64,000 bases of DNA from Terriglobia bacterium (GTDB lineage Bacteria > Acidobacteriota > Terriglobia > JAIQFV01), in the NCBI GenBank assembly GCA_020072965.1, contig JAIQFY010000001.1:283792-347791 (forward strand), given 5' to 3'. The notes beneath the pieces were generated by a model, which searched no databases, was not told the DNA's origin, and saw nothing but the letters and a program-made list of their open reading frames with translations. Each line of letters starts with the position of its first letter. Positions within the stretch are counted from its first letter, which is position 1. A program made the translations under genes and the position numbers. Positions 19,635-28,478 of the stretch are shown piece by piece.

Positions 19635-19861
19635 CGACATTACTCCTCGCCCCGCCGCTGAATTCAATATCACAGGGAATCGCGAATGCCGTTAGTACCA
19701 CGACGCAATTCTCCAGAAAAGCCCTCTACTACCTCAGGTGAATGAAAAACAGCCCCGTCCCCCATCACCTGTGGTCTGCATCACAACACCATCCCCCGGG
19801 GTTGATATTCTTGGCCCGTGAATCTGGTTGAGGTCCACAAGAACCAGAAAGGAGCCAGACC

Positions 19862-19999
19862 TTGAGAATGCCGGGCCAACCATTCATCAAGATCGGTTGG
19901 GTGGAATTTAAAAAGATGGATTTAGTTTTTCTGTTCGTTTTGGCGGTTTATTTGGGCGTCACGGTGTGGCTGGCACTGGGGCTGCTGAACCCAAGGTAG
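19862..19999 (+). CDS. Tiny single-pass membrane protein
   Basis: A 45-codon frame (TTG start at 19862 with AAAGGAG 8 bp upstream; an in-frame ATG at 19868 is the alternative). After a short basic N-terminus (FIKIGWVEFKK) it has a continuous hydrophobic segment DLVFLFVLAVYLGVTVWLAL followed by the stop after NPR. A strong terminator 52 bp downstream fits a short transcript ending here. No family is recognised; too short for certainty. Confidence 0.5.
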   Translation: MRMPGQPFIKIGWVEFKKMDLVFLFVLAVYLGVTVWLALGLLNPR

Positions 20000-20050
20000 C
20001 CCCAAAGGGAAACACGAACTAATCCTCTTTTTCATATTTTCGAAACCAAC

Positions 20051-20095
20051 TGGGGTCAGACGCGGAGAGCGATCCGCGGCTGACCCCATTTTTTT
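20051..20095 (+). terminator. Rho-independent terminator
   Basis: TGGGGTCAG (20051-20059) pairs with CTGACCCCA (20080-20088), an inner CGCGG/CCGCG pair extends the stem, and seven T follow (20089-20095). It ends transcription from the tiny membrane-protein gene at 19862 and insulates the padR operon. Confidence 0.85.
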
Positions 20096-20271
20096 GCCTC
20101 GACTCAAAGCGAATCCCAGTGCGTCCCTATCCCGGCAGCTTGTCCTTCCAAAGTCGCTAGTTCCCAGCCTCCTCCGGCCCTGAACCCTCCCGAAATGGGG
20201 TCTCTTCATTTTTCTATTGCTTTCCCATAGGAATTGTGGCACCCTTTCTATTGGAACCCAATAGGAGGATT

Positions 20272-20616
20272 ATGAGCGATAAAACAGAGGTCTGGCAGGG
20301 AACCTTGGCCCTGATGATCCTGAAGACCCTTGAAGCGATGGGACCGCTGCACGGTTACGGCATTGCCCGCCGGATTGAGCAGACGAGCGGCAATCTCCTG
20401 GTCGTCAATTACGGGACCATTTATCCGGCTCTCTTGAAACTGGAGCAGGAGGGCTACATCGACTCTGAGTGGGGCATGTCGGACAACAACCGCAAGGCCA
20501 AATACTACCGCCTCACACGCGCCGGACGAAAGCACGTCGCGAAAGAAACGCAGGATTGGGAACAAGCCACGGCCATACTCGCAAGATTTCTGGCGCCCGG
20601 GGAGGAGCACTCTTGA
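20272..20616 (+). CDS. PadR-family transcriptional regulator (acidobacterial ADOP-associated type)
   Basis: A 114-residue winged-helix repressor. Start ATG 20272 follows GGAGG; the frame opens further upstream at 20236 without a ribosome site. Motifs: QGTLALMILKTLEAMGPLHGYGIARRIEQ (recognition helices), VNYGTIYPALLKLEQEGYIDSEW and KYYRLTRAGRK, the beta-wing, all typical of PadR. In Acidobacteriota such PadR genes stand directly ahead of ADOP permeases, as here (116 bp). PadR proteins usually repress their own operon and respond to small ligands, so it probably controls the two permeases that follow. Confidence 0.92.
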   Translation: MSDKTEVWQGTLALMILKTLEAMGPLHGYGIARRIEQTSGNLLVVNYGTIYPALLKLEQEGYIDSEWGMSDNNRKAKYYRLTRAGRKHVAKETQDWEQATAILARFLAPGEEHS

Positions 20617-20646
20617 GACGACTTCGCGCTGCGGTACGAATAGAGC

Positions 20647-20712
20647 GTGGGGCGGACGTCCCCGTCCGCCCTTCTTTGGGGCCGTTGGTGCAGACGAGGA
20701 CGTCTGCCCCAC
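20647..20712. repeat. Long imperfect palindrome (20-bp arms, 26-nt loop)
   Basis: Arms 20647-20666 and 20693-20712 match as reverse complements at 18 of 20 positions (GTGGGGC, GACGTC blocks). It lies between padR and the first ADOP permease and would fold within their common mRNA. Confidence 0.8.
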
Positions 20713-20731
20713 ATGTCAAACAAGGAGTCTC

Positions 20732-23434
20732 ATGAGACAACTACGCGCCTGGCTTCTGCGGCTCGGCGGTTTGTTCAACAAGGAACGACGGGACCGGGAA
20801 TTAGCAGACGAGCTGGAAAGCCATCTCCAGATGCACGTCGAGGACAACTTGCATCGTGGGATGACTCAAGAAGAAGCACGCCGGCAGGCCCTGGTCCAGT
20901 TGGGCGGCCTGGAGCAAGCCAAAGAGCTTTACCGTGAGCGATGGGGCCTGCCGCGGCTCGAAACCATCTGGCAAGACGTGCGCTTCGGCCTGCGTCTGCT
21001 GCGCAAATCACCCAGTTTCACCGCCGTCGCCGTCCTTACGCTCGCTCTCGGCATCGGAATCAACGCGGGCATCTTCCAGATCTTCAACGGCCTCGCGTTG
21101 CGGCCGCTGAATTTGCCCGGCTCCGGGCGCGTCCTCACTCTGTACCAAACCTTCCATCTGAATCAGGGACCGATGCACCGAAGCGTCTACGGCTCAGGAA
21201 ACCTATTCTCGTACTACGAATACAAGGAATATCGGGACCAGAACCACGTTTTTTCCGGGTTGCTATCCTACGCCCCGTTCGTTGAGGTGACCTTGGATGG
21301 CGAGCGGCACCGTCAACTCCTCGGTACCCTGGCCTCGTGCAATTACTTCGAGGTGCTGGACGTTCGGCCTGTGCTGGGACGGACTTTCGTCGAATCCGAT
21401 TGCGCTCAAAGCGACCGTGGCGCCGTTGTTGTTCTCAGTGATGAGATGTGGCGCAACACCTTCGCCGCAGACCCGGCCGTCATTGGAAAGGCTGTCACGC
21501 TCAATCGTGTCCCCCTGACAATCATCGGGGTCGCACCTCGCGGTTTCGCGGGGACCGAGGTGGTGCCTTCTGCATTCTGGGCACCGCTCAGCATACAGCC
21601 GAGCCTTTATTCCGGCCGGGAACTGCAAGGAGACATGCTGGCGGATGACGAACTCAGCTGGCTGCAGCTGATGGGACGCGTCCGGGGCGATTTCTCGAAT
21701 GCGCAGGTCCTGGCCGACGTGAAAGTCATCGCGGCCCGCCTTGACCGACGCCATCCCGGGTTTGATTCGAAGATCAGCGTCGCGACTTCTACCCTGTTCG
21801 TCCGGCCTGAGGAGCATTACCTCATGGTCGGCGGCGGGGCCGCAATTCTGCTTGCAGTTGGGCTCGTCCTTCTCATCGCGTGCGCGAATGTGGCGAGCCT
21901 CCTGCTCGCTCGTGCCGCTACGCGCCGGCGGGAGATCGCGATCCGCCTTGCCACCGGCGCCAGCCGCGGCCGCCTGGTGCGTCAGCTCCTGACGGAGAGT
22001 CTTTTGCTGGCACTGCTTGGGGGGGCGCTGGGTTCCCTCCTGGCGTTCTTGTCGTTCGAAGCAGTGCTGAAGTTCACTCTCTCGCATCTCCCGGAAGCAT
22101 TCCCCACCCTCAATCTATCGGTTACCCCGGACCTCCGGGTCCTGGCTTACACGCTCGTCCTCACGTTGCTCACGGCCATCGCTTTTGGCCTCGCGCCCGC
22201 GTTCGAAGCCTCCCGCATGGACTTGGCGACACAACTCAAGGATGAGGGCGCGGGCCTGCAAGGCCATCAAACTCGCGGTGGGCTGTTGCGACGTTCGCTA
22301 GTAGGACTGCAAATTGCGATCTCCATGATCCTTCTGCTTACCGCCGGGCTTCTGCTTCGAGGACTCTACCGGGCGCAGACCCTCGATCCCGGCTTCTCCC
22401 TTGAAAACATCACAGCGGTCTCCACCGATCTGGCGAACCAGGGCTACACCGGGGGACGCGCTGTGGCTTTCAGAAACGAGCTGATCGACCGTGTTTCCGG
22501 GCTACCGGGGGTGGAAGAAGTGGCACAAGCTTCGGTCTTCCCCCTGGGCAGCTCACACCACGTCACCCAGGGTTCCATTCCTGGCCATGAGGAAAGCCAA
22601 AGGGTTGAATTGAACGCCGTCTCGCGGAATTTCTTCGCCACCCTGTCGATTCCGATCGTCCGCGGCCGGACCTTTAGCAATGCCGAGGTTCAAACCGATG
22701 CCAGGGCCCTTATCGTGACGGAAACTGCGGCCCGGATTTTTTGGCCAGGTGAAGATCCGGTCGGCCAGCGGCTCGTGCTGTACAACAGGCCCGGCAATCC
22801 CGTCTACTACGTGGTTGGCGTCGCAAAGGACGCTCAAGTGTCGCATCTCGGTGAAGACCATCCCAACTATTTGTACATCCCCGCCAGCGCCGACAAGCTG
22901 GAACAGCTCCATTTGCTGGTTCGCACCACCGGAGCCGGCGCTTCGCTGAAGGACATGCGCTCCGCAGTGGACGAGCTCGATCCTCAACTCACTGCCAAGG
23001 TGGTTCGACTCGAAGACTATCTCGAGTTCTGGCGCGCCCCGGCACGGGTGGCGGCGATTTTCTCTGCGGTACTGGGCGGGTTGGCGCTTCTGCTGGCATC
23101 CGCCGGCGTGTATGGAACGGTCAGTTTCGCGGTCAGCCGGCGCATCCGCGAAATCGGGATTCGCATGGCTCTGGGAGCGGATGGCCAGGACGTCATGCGC
23201 CTCGTTCTTCGCCAGACCTTGCGCCCCGTTTTGATCGGCGCCACAGTCGGCATCGCGGCGTGCGCAGGCGTGTCCCGGCTTCTTTCGAGCTTTCTATTTG
23301 GCCTCAGCAGTCTCGATCCCATTGCCTTCTTCGCGGTACCGGCATTCCTGCTCGCGGTAGCCTTGCTGGCAAGCTACTTGCCGGCTCGCCGGGCCTGCCG
23401 CGTGGACCCAATGGTGGCCTTGAGGTACGAGTGA
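20732..23434 (+). CDS. ADOP-type ABC permease (MacB/FtsX-like, duplicated)
   Basis: A 900-residue inner-membrane protein. Residues 1-80 are the charged prefix domain seen in these permeases (ELADELESHLQMHVEDNLHRG, EEARRQALVQLGG). Two MacB-PCD/FtsX units follow: a periplasmic domain (about 110-360) with three helices (starting LLAVGLVLLIACANVASLLLA), and a second periplasmic domain (about 500-740) with three helices (AAIFSAVLGGLALLLASAGVYG onward). The end LPARRACRVDPMVALRYE is the family C-terminus. ADOP members lack their own ATPase gene, hence 'orphan'; none is encoded here either. The substrate is unknown; MacB relatives move peptides or lipoproteins or act as mechanotransmitters. Confidence 0.93.
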   Translation: MRQLRAWLLRLGGLFNKERRDRELADELESHLQMHVEDNLHRGMTQEEARRQALVQLGGLEQAKELYRERWGLPRLETIWQDVRFGLRLLRKSPSFTAVAVLTLALGIGINAGIFQIFNGLALRPLNLPGSGRVLTLYQTFHLNQGPMHRSVYGSGNLFSYYEYKEYRDQNHVFSGLLSYAPFVEVTLDGERHRQLLGTLASCNYFEVLDVRPVLGRTFVESDCAQSDRGAVVVLSDEMWRNTFAADPAVIGKAVTLNRVPLTIIGVAPRGFAGTEVVPSAFWAPLSIQPSLYSGRELQGDMLADDELSWLQLMGRVRGDFSNAQVLADVKVIAARLDRRHPGFDSKISVATSTLFVRPEEHYLMVGGGAAILLAVGLVLLIACANVASLLLARAATRRREIAIRLATGASRGRLVRQLLTESLLLALLGGALGSLLAFLSFEAVLKFTLSHLPEAFPTLNLSVTPDLRVLAYTLVLTLLTAIAFGLAPAFEASRMDLATQLKDEGAGLQGHQTRGGLLRRSLVGLQIAISMILLLTAGLLLRGLYRAQTLDPGFSLENITAVSTDLANQGYTGGRAVAFRNELIDRVSGLPGVEEVAQASVFPLGSSHHVTQGSIPGHEESQRVELNAVSRNFFATLSIPIVRGRTFSNAEVQTDARALIVTETAARIFWPGEDPVGQRLVLYNRPGNPVYYVVGVAKDAQVSHLGEDHPNYLYIPASADKLEQLHLLVRTTGAGASLKDMRSAVDELDPQLTAKVVRLEDYLEFWRAPARVAAIFSAVLGGLALLLASAGVYGTVSFAVSRRIREIGIRMALGADGQDVMRLVLRQTLRPVLIGATVGIAACAGVSRLLSSFLFGLSSLDPIAFFAVPAFLLAVALLASYLPARRACRVDPMVALRYE

Positions 23435-23459
23435 AGTGTGACCTGTGGTGAATGGTAGG

Positions 23460-23600
23460 TGATGGGATCGAGGTCGGAGGTCGGAACTCAGAAGTCGGAG
23501 GTCAGACATCGGAGGTCAGAAAAAAGGTGGAAGTCAGAAGCCGGGACCCAATTGGTGTTTTCCGGCTTCTGACATCTGACGTCTGACATCTGACTTCAAG
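23460..23600. repeat. GGTCAGA/TCTGACC-type repeat cassette with internal hairpin
   Basis: Degenerate direct repeats of AAGTCGGAGGTC/AGGTCAGA (about 23468-23520) are followed by the inverted forms TCTGACATCTGAC (about 23570-23597). Inside, 23530-23544 and 23562-23576 are reverse complements at 14 of 15 positions. It fills the space between the two ADOP permease genes. Confidence 0.75.
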
Positions 23601-23637
23601 GGGCACAAGACAATACTAGCTCCAGAGAGGGTCATTC

Positions 23638-26319
23638 ATGCGGCAACTGCGTGCGTGGTTTTTGCGGCTGGCCGGTCTGTTCAACAAAGCCCGGCATGAT
23701 CACGAGCTGGCGAACGAACTCGAATCCCATCTTCAGATGCACATCGAGGACAATCTTCGATCGGGCATGAATCCGGAAGAGGCGAGGCGGCAAGCCCTGA
23801 TCCGCTTGGGGAACATCGAATCAACCAAGGAAAACTACCGTGACCGTCGCGGCCTGCCGGCTCTGGAGACGCTGCTTCAAGATGTTCGATACAGTCTGCG
23901 CATGCTGGGTAAAAATCCCGGTTTCACCGCCGTCGCGGTGATCACCCTGGCGCTCGGCATCGGCGGCAACACCGCCATCTTCAGCGTGATCGACGCCGTC
24001 ATCCTGCGCCCATTGCCATTTGATTCTCCCGAACGCCTTGTCGCGGTATGGGAATCAAGTCCTCGCGTAGGTGTCTACCACTCCACCATTTCCTATCCCG
24101 ACTTCGTCGACTGGAAGCAGCAGAACCACGTATTCGAACGAATGGCGGCATTCCACACCGCCGATTTCACTCTGACAGGCATGGACGAACCGGCGCACCT
24201 TCTGGGTGGCGTGGTATCTTCGGACCTGTTTCCTCTATTGGGCGTCAAGCCCAAACTGGGACGGGACTTCCTGCCGTCAGAAGATAGCCTCGGCACGGCA
24301 AAGGGCCGGCCAGTCATCCTGAGCTACGGCCTCTGGCAGCGGCGCTTTGGATCGGATTCACAGGTCATCGGACAATCCATCGTCCTTGACAATCAACCCT
24401 ACACTATCGTCGGGGTCATGCCACAGAGCTTTCAATATCCCATTGAGTCCAAGCCGATCGAACTTTGGACAACAATGTTGGTGGATATGATCACGACTGA
24501 CCACTCCAAACCCATGACGGCACAGCGGGGCGCGCATTATTTAGGAGCCATTGCCCGCCTGAAACCTCATGTCAGCCTGCAACAGGCACGGGCAGAACTG
24601 GAGACCATCGCGAACGCCCTGGCTCAGCAATATCCGGATACGAACAAATATGGCGGGGCGACCGCTGAGCCGGAACTGGATCGTCTCGTGGGTGACATCC
24701 GTCCGGCCTTATTGATCCTATTCCGAGCGGTAGGGTGTGTGTTGTTGATTGCCTGCGTGAACGTTGCCAACCTGCTGCTGGCGCGTGCGACAGTGCGCCG
24801 GAAGGAAATTGCGATTCGTTCTGCCCTTGGGGCCTCCCGGAGCCGGATTGTGCGGCAACTTCTGACAGAAAGCGTCTTGCTTTCCCTGCTCGGCGGGGTC
24901 TTCGCACTGCTTCTGACCCTGTGGGGAACGAATGGGCTGTTGGCCCTGAGCCCTCAGAACCTCCCCCGTCTGAGTGGAGTGCATCTGAGCGCCCACGTCT
25001 TTGCCTTCACGGCGATCGCTTCCCTTCTGACCGGCCTGCTTTTCGGCTTGCTTCCGGCGATCCGCGTCTCAATGTCAGGCGCGGCCGAAGCAATCAACGA
25101 AGGAGGCCGAAGCGCCACCCCCGACAGCAGGCGTCACAGCCGCCTTCGCAGCATGCTCGGAGCAGCGGAAATGGCCCTGGCGCTCGTGCCGCTGGTCGGC
25201 GCCGGATTGCTGATGCAAAGTTTTGTGCGCCTGCAGCGAGTCAAACTTGGATTTGATCCAGCCAAAGTCCTCACCGTGAATCTTGCCTTACCGGAGGCAC
25301 GGTACACCACGGCCCAGCAAGCGACCTTTTTCCGCCAACTCTTACCGCGCCTCGGGTCCCTGCCGGGTGTGCAATCGGCAAGCGCTGTTTATCCCTTGCC
25401 CCTCGGTGACGACCAGATCAGTATCTCCTTTGAAATCGACGGGCGTCCGGTGGCCAGGAGCGAACAGCCCAGCACCAACTATCGCACCGCCGCCCCAGAC
25501 TATTTCCGAACCATGCATATTCCGTTGCTGCGGGGGCGGGATTTCACCGAGCGAGATGATGAGAAGGCCCACCCTGTGATCATCGTCAATGAGACTTTTG
25601 CCAAGCGGTTTTTTCCAAATGAGGACCCCCTCGGCAAACGGATCAAGCCCGGGATGTCGACGCTTCCAGGCGGCTCAGTGATGCGCGAGATTATTGGAGT
25701 CGTGGGCGATGTCAAGCATCGTGGATTGAGTTATGCTTCCGGACCGGAGGTCTATGAGCCTCAAAACCAGATGCCGTTTAATGGATTGACGTTGGTCATC
25801 CGCGGCGACAATGACCCCCGCTCCCTGATCGGCGCAGTGCGCGAACAGGTGGAGGCCCAGGACAAGGACCTCCCCCTCTTCGACTCCAAGCTGATGGAGG
25901 ATTACCTTTACGCCTCAATCGCCGAGCCCCGATTCAATACCTTGCTCCTGACGATTTTTGCTGTGGTGGCACTAGCGTTGGCAGCAGTCGGACTCTACGG
26001 GGTCATGTCGTATTCCGTAGCCCAGCGGACACATGAAATTGGAATCCGAATGGCGTTGGGTGCCGGGCGCAGGGATGTCCTCAAGCTGGTGATCGGCCAA
26101 GGGCTGCTCATTGTCGTTTTTGGAATTGCATTGGGTTTGGTGGGCGCCGGGCTGGCTGCACGAATGATGGCCGGGTTGCTGTTTGGAGTAGAGAGTCTGC
26201 ACCCGCCCACGTTTGTCGGTGTAGCCCTGCTGCTCGGGGTTGTTGCACTCTTAGCATGCTACCTGCCCGCGCGGCGGGCAACCAGAGTCGATCCTATGGT
26301 GGCACTACGGTATGAATAG
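23638..26319 (+). CDS. ADOP-type ABC permease, second copy
   Basis: An 893-residue paralogue of the preceding gene with the same plan: prefix domain (MRQLRAWFLRLAGLFNK, ELANELESHLQMHIEDN), two periplasmic domains and two sets of transmembrane helices (VGCVLLIACVNVANLLLARA and TIFAVVALALAAVGLYGVMS onward), ending LPARRATRVDPMVALRYE. The prefix and the C-terminus are nearly identical to the first copy while the periplasmic domains differ strongly, suggesting a tandem duplication with divergence of the ligand-facing parts. Probably in one PadR-controlled operon, though a repeat cassette separates the copies. Confidence 0.93.
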   Translation: MRQLRAWFLRLAGLFNKARHDHELANELESHLQMHIEDNLRSGMNPEEARRQALIRLGNIESTKENYRDRRGLPALETLLQDVRYSLRMLGKNPGFTAVAVITLALGIGGNTAIFSVIDAVILRPLPFDSPERLVAVWESSPRVGVYHSTISYPDFVDWKQQNHVFERMAAFHTADFTLTGMDEPAHLLGGVVSSDLFPLLGVKPKLGRDFLPSEDSLGTAKGRPVILSYGLWQRRFGSDSQVIGQSIVLDNQPYTIVGVMPQSFQYPIESKPIELWTTMLVDMITTDHSKPMTAQRGAHYLGAIARLKPHVSLQQARAELETIANALAQQYPDTNKYGGATAEPELDRLVGDIRPALLILFRAVGCVLLIACVNVANLLLARATVRRKEIAIRSALGASRSRIVRQLLTESVLLSLLGGVFALLLTLWGTNGLLALSPQNLPRLSGVHLSAHVFAFTAIASLLTGLLFGLLPAIRVSMSGAAEAINEGGRSATPDSRRHSRLRSMLGAAEMALALVPLVGAGLLMQSFVRLQRVKLGFDPAKVLTVNLALPEARYTTAQQATFFRQLLPRLGSLPGVQSASAVYPLPLGDDQISISFEIDGRPVARSEQPSTNYRTAAPDYFRTMHIPLLRGRDFTERDDEKAHPVIIVNETFAKRFFPNEDPLGKRIKPGMSTLPGGSVMREIIGVVGDVKHRGLSYASGPEVYEPQNQMPFNGLTLVIRGDNDPRSLIGAVREQVEAQDKDLPLFDSKLMEDYLYASIAEPRFNTLLLTIFAVVALALAAVGLYGVMSYSVAQRTHEIGIRMALGAGRRDVLKLVIGQGLLIVVFGIALGLVGAGLAARMMAGLLFGVESLHPPTFVGVALLLGVVALLACYLPARRATRVDPMVALRYE

Positions 26320-26418
26320 CAGTAAAGAGTGACACGTGAGGAGGATGGAGTCACAGGCTGGAGATTTTCAGGGTCGAAAACCCCTGTGACCTCCAATTCG
26401 TCAGGGGATGCAATGATT

Positions 26419-26856
26419 TCACACCAAATCGAAGAGGCGCTGCCTGCGAACGGCCCAATCCTCGCTGGAGAGGATCCGAGGACCGACCTCAATCAATCGT
26501 GGCAACAGATTGAAGACTGAGACAGGACTCCATTTCACCCCCTGTCGGGTACGGAATCCCTGCGCATTGAGTTCATCCGCCACCTGAGTCAGGTTCTTAT
26601 CCAGGACGATTAACTCCATCGTCCGCAACAGGATCAGTTTTTCGGTGTGCTCCTCTTCGAGCGTCACACAATCACTTCCCACTTTGAGCCCAAAGGGAAC
26701 CTCCCCGCTCAGAACACCCGTCCCCTGTTCTTCCCTTGAGGTCTCACGCTCCCATTCAACAGCCACGAGTTTCCAGCCCGCATCCGTCTTTAGGCGAATG
26801 AATTCCTCGGTTGGAGGAGCGGAAACAACTTCCCGGACACGTTCAACCTTTGCCAT
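26419..26856 (-). CDS. Small recombinase-domain (helix-turn-helix) protein
   Basis: A 145-residue protein with GGGAGG ribosome site. The C-terminal half (about residues 78-140: ELIVLDKNLTQVADELNAQ, GFRTRQGVKWSPVSVFNLL, PRLIEVGPRILSSEDWAVRR) resembles the 'recombinase' DNA-binding domain that follows the catalytic part of large serine recombinases. The serine-recombinase catalytic domain is absent; instead residues 1-75 are an unassigned region beginning with VREVVSAPP. Such stand-alone proteins seem recurrent in Acidobacteriota (from memory), so this is more likely a DNA-binding protein than a decayed recombinase. Convergent with the second ADOP gene. Confidence 0.7.
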   Translation of the reverse strand: MAKVERVREVVSAPPTEEFIRLKTDAGWKLVAVEWERETSREEQGTGVLSGEVPFGLKVGSDCVTLEEEHTEKLILLRTMELIVLDKNLTQVADELNAQGFRTRQGVKWSPVSVFNLLPRLIEVGPRILSSEDWAVRRQRLFDLV

Positions 26857-27701
26857 GATGCCTCCCTGATGCTTTGACCTGCTCTCAGATCCTCTTCCCC
26901 ATATCTCAAGAGTCCATTTTGCTCAGATGTATTGGCCTGATCACTTAGCTAGGGCGGCGGCTTACGTCGTTGGACCAACAGAGCCCCACTTCAATAAAAG
27001 TCGGCACACTAATCCTTAGCTAAGAATGAACAAGGAATTTTCCAGCAAATTCCGTACCATTCGCGCCAAGAGAAATGGGATTGAATTAATGAGGGTTAAG
27101 GGAGACTTCTCAATAGCGCTGTGCCTTCCGATGTCCATTTGTGGGATTCCTACTCCCAAAATCGACCATTGGACAGGTCCTGATCTGAAATTTTTGAGAA
27201 GCAACGGCTCCGGCAAAATCCAATCTCCTCTGACTAGACGGAAGTAATCACAATCGGAATCCCCCACTTCTCCACATAGAGGGTGTGGAGCCTCAGGAAC
27301 CCTGCTCCAATCGGCTCAGCTCACGGCTTTCCTGAGTGGGAGGCCTACTTTGAAATGGGGCCATTCAGGAATTCAGGCTCCTACCGCCCCACTGTGAGGT
27401 TCAAGGGGGGGGCTTTCTCCCGAATTCGATTTATCCAGATAAGGTTCATTTTGTGGGGAAAAAGACTGCACTGGTCACTATTTCTATTGTCAAATGAGAA
27501 CATGTGTTTCATAAAAAAACATACGTATTGGCCATAGACCATTAATGGACATAAATTCGCCTCCTAGATTCTTATTAATAGACTACAATTACATTATTAT
27601 CAATATATTATGCTATTAATAAAAAATTGGCATATAAGTTGCTCTACCAATGGCGTATCATGAGTTTGATGGAAGGAAACACCGAAGACAGGGGAGGACA
27701 T
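26857..27701. other. Gene-poor stretch ahead of a sigma-54-like promoter
   Basis: No convincing coding region on either strand; the frames near 27016-27267 lack ribosome sites and overlap each other. A perfect 7-bp hairpin (CTCCACA, 27270-27290) is present. From about 27480 the composition becomes strongly AT-rich with repeated ATTAAT words, including the palindrome CCATTAATGG at 27539-27548, leading into the promoter at 27628. Confidence 0.55.
27628..27643 (+). promoter_or_regulatory. Sigma-54 (RpoN) -24/-12 promoter candidate
   Basis: TGGCATATAAGTTGCT matches the TGGCACG-N4-TTGCW consensus with only C-to-T and G-to-A changes, and the invariant GG and GC are separated by exactly 10 bases. 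It lies 58 bp upstream of the gene at 27702 within AT-rich DNA; CCATTAATGG about 80 bp further upstream could be an activator site. Confidence 0.7.
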
Positions 27702-27986
27702 ATGATGAACGAAAGGGTAGCTCAACTGCTGGTCAATGACATTATGAAGTCATATTGGGATTCCCGGGACATCCATCAGTCCGACAATTTCGTCACGACA
27801 GAGAAATTTGTAAAAAACCTAAGCGACCTCCAACTCCAGCTCGAGTTCGCCCTCTACTTCCTCTGCGGGTTTGAAAAGAAGGCAATCTCCAAATTCCTCC
27901 GCCGGAACAAGACGAGAGTTGACAAAGAAATCAGTCGCATGCAGGAAATGTACCTGTTGCTTGTCCGACCTCGCGGCAATGCCTAG
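27702..27986 (+). CDS. Unknown small helical protein under a sigma-54-like promoter
   Basis: No family recognised. The 94-residue product begins MMNERVAQLL after a very good ribosome site (GGGGAGG, 4 bp before the ATG); the frame extends to 27627 but would overlap the promoter. It is predicted helical. The C-terminal part (LEFALYFLCGFEKKAISKFLRRNKTRVDKEISRM, in two adjoining blocks) has the look of a helix-turn-helix like sigma-factor region 4, with a Phe-rich preceding helix. The base composition is lower in G+C than neighbouring genes upstream. Sigma-54 dependence suggests a conditional function; what it does is unknown. Confidence 0.7.
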   Translation: MMNERVAQLLVNDIMKSYWDSRDIHQSDNFVTTEKFVKNLSDLQLQLEFALYFLCGFEKKAISKFLRRNKTRVDKEISRMQEMYLLLVRPRGNA

Positions 27987-28154
27987 TGCTTCAAGGGCCA
28001 GAATACGAATCGACTGGCCTGAGGCGAGTCGGCACACCAAGTTTATTGACGGAACACATAGGTTTACAAGAGTTGTTTGAACTGGGCCCTAAAGATCGAG
28101 TTTCAAGAACAATATCCGCATCAAAGATCCTGCCACAAAATCCCATCCACCCTA

Positions 28155-28176
28155 CGGCCCCGCTCAGGCGGGGCCG
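28155..28176. terminator. GC-rich perfect hairpin, possible terminator
   Basis: CGGCCCCGC (28155-28163) pairs perfectly with GCGGGGCCG (28168-28176) around the tetraloop TCAG. Only CTGCCTTT follows, so the U-tract is weak. It lies 168 bp after the stop of the 27702 gene. Confidence 0.45.
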
Positions 28177-28207
28177 CTGCCTTTAGGGGTAGTGACACCC
28201 GCTTGTC

Positions 28208-28408
28208 ATGGTTCGGAGGTTTGTATCAGAAGAGGGGTGGTCCTTGCGGGATGAGCCGAGGGAAATCGCTGATTCATCCCGGAGAGAACCCTGTGGAGAG
28301 TGGATCGTTGCTGTATCCGACGATGATCAATACAGGTGGATCCGGCTCTCCCCTCCTTGGTTCCCTACGGAAGAACATCGGACCATTCCAGTCCAGCCGT
28401 CAAGTTAG
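28208..28408 (+). CDS. Doubtful small ORF
   Basis: A 66-codon frame (MVRRFVSEEGWSLRDEP...). The amino-acid composition (acidic, Trp-rich, GEWIVAVSDDDQYRWIRL) is protein-like, but there is no clear ribosome site and no recognised relative. Listed because nothing else occupies this stretch. Confidence 0.25.
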   Translation: MVRRFVSEEGWSLRDEPREIADSSRREPCGEWIVAVSDDDQYRWIRLSPPWFPTEEHRTIPVQPSS

Positions 28409-28478
28409 AATGCAGACAATGCCTCTCGACCCTTGACCCTCTCAGTGATTTCCTCGACGCATGATGGATCAGGAGGCT

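Larger units (their letters stand above)
27987..28478. other. Intergenic stretch with hairpin and a doubtful small frame
   Basis: Holds a perfect GC-rich hairpin at 28155-28176 and an uncertain 66-codon frame at 28208. No other feature is supported. Confidence 0.5.

Noticed and set aside
23460..23600. Regular repeats suggesting CRISPR
   Set aside because: Repeats are short, degenerate and partly inverted, with no unique spacers and no cas genes.
26419..26856. Decayed serine recombinase
   Set aside because: The frame has its own good ribosome site and no fragment of the catalytic domain is nearby, so a stand-alone DNA-binding protein is more likely.
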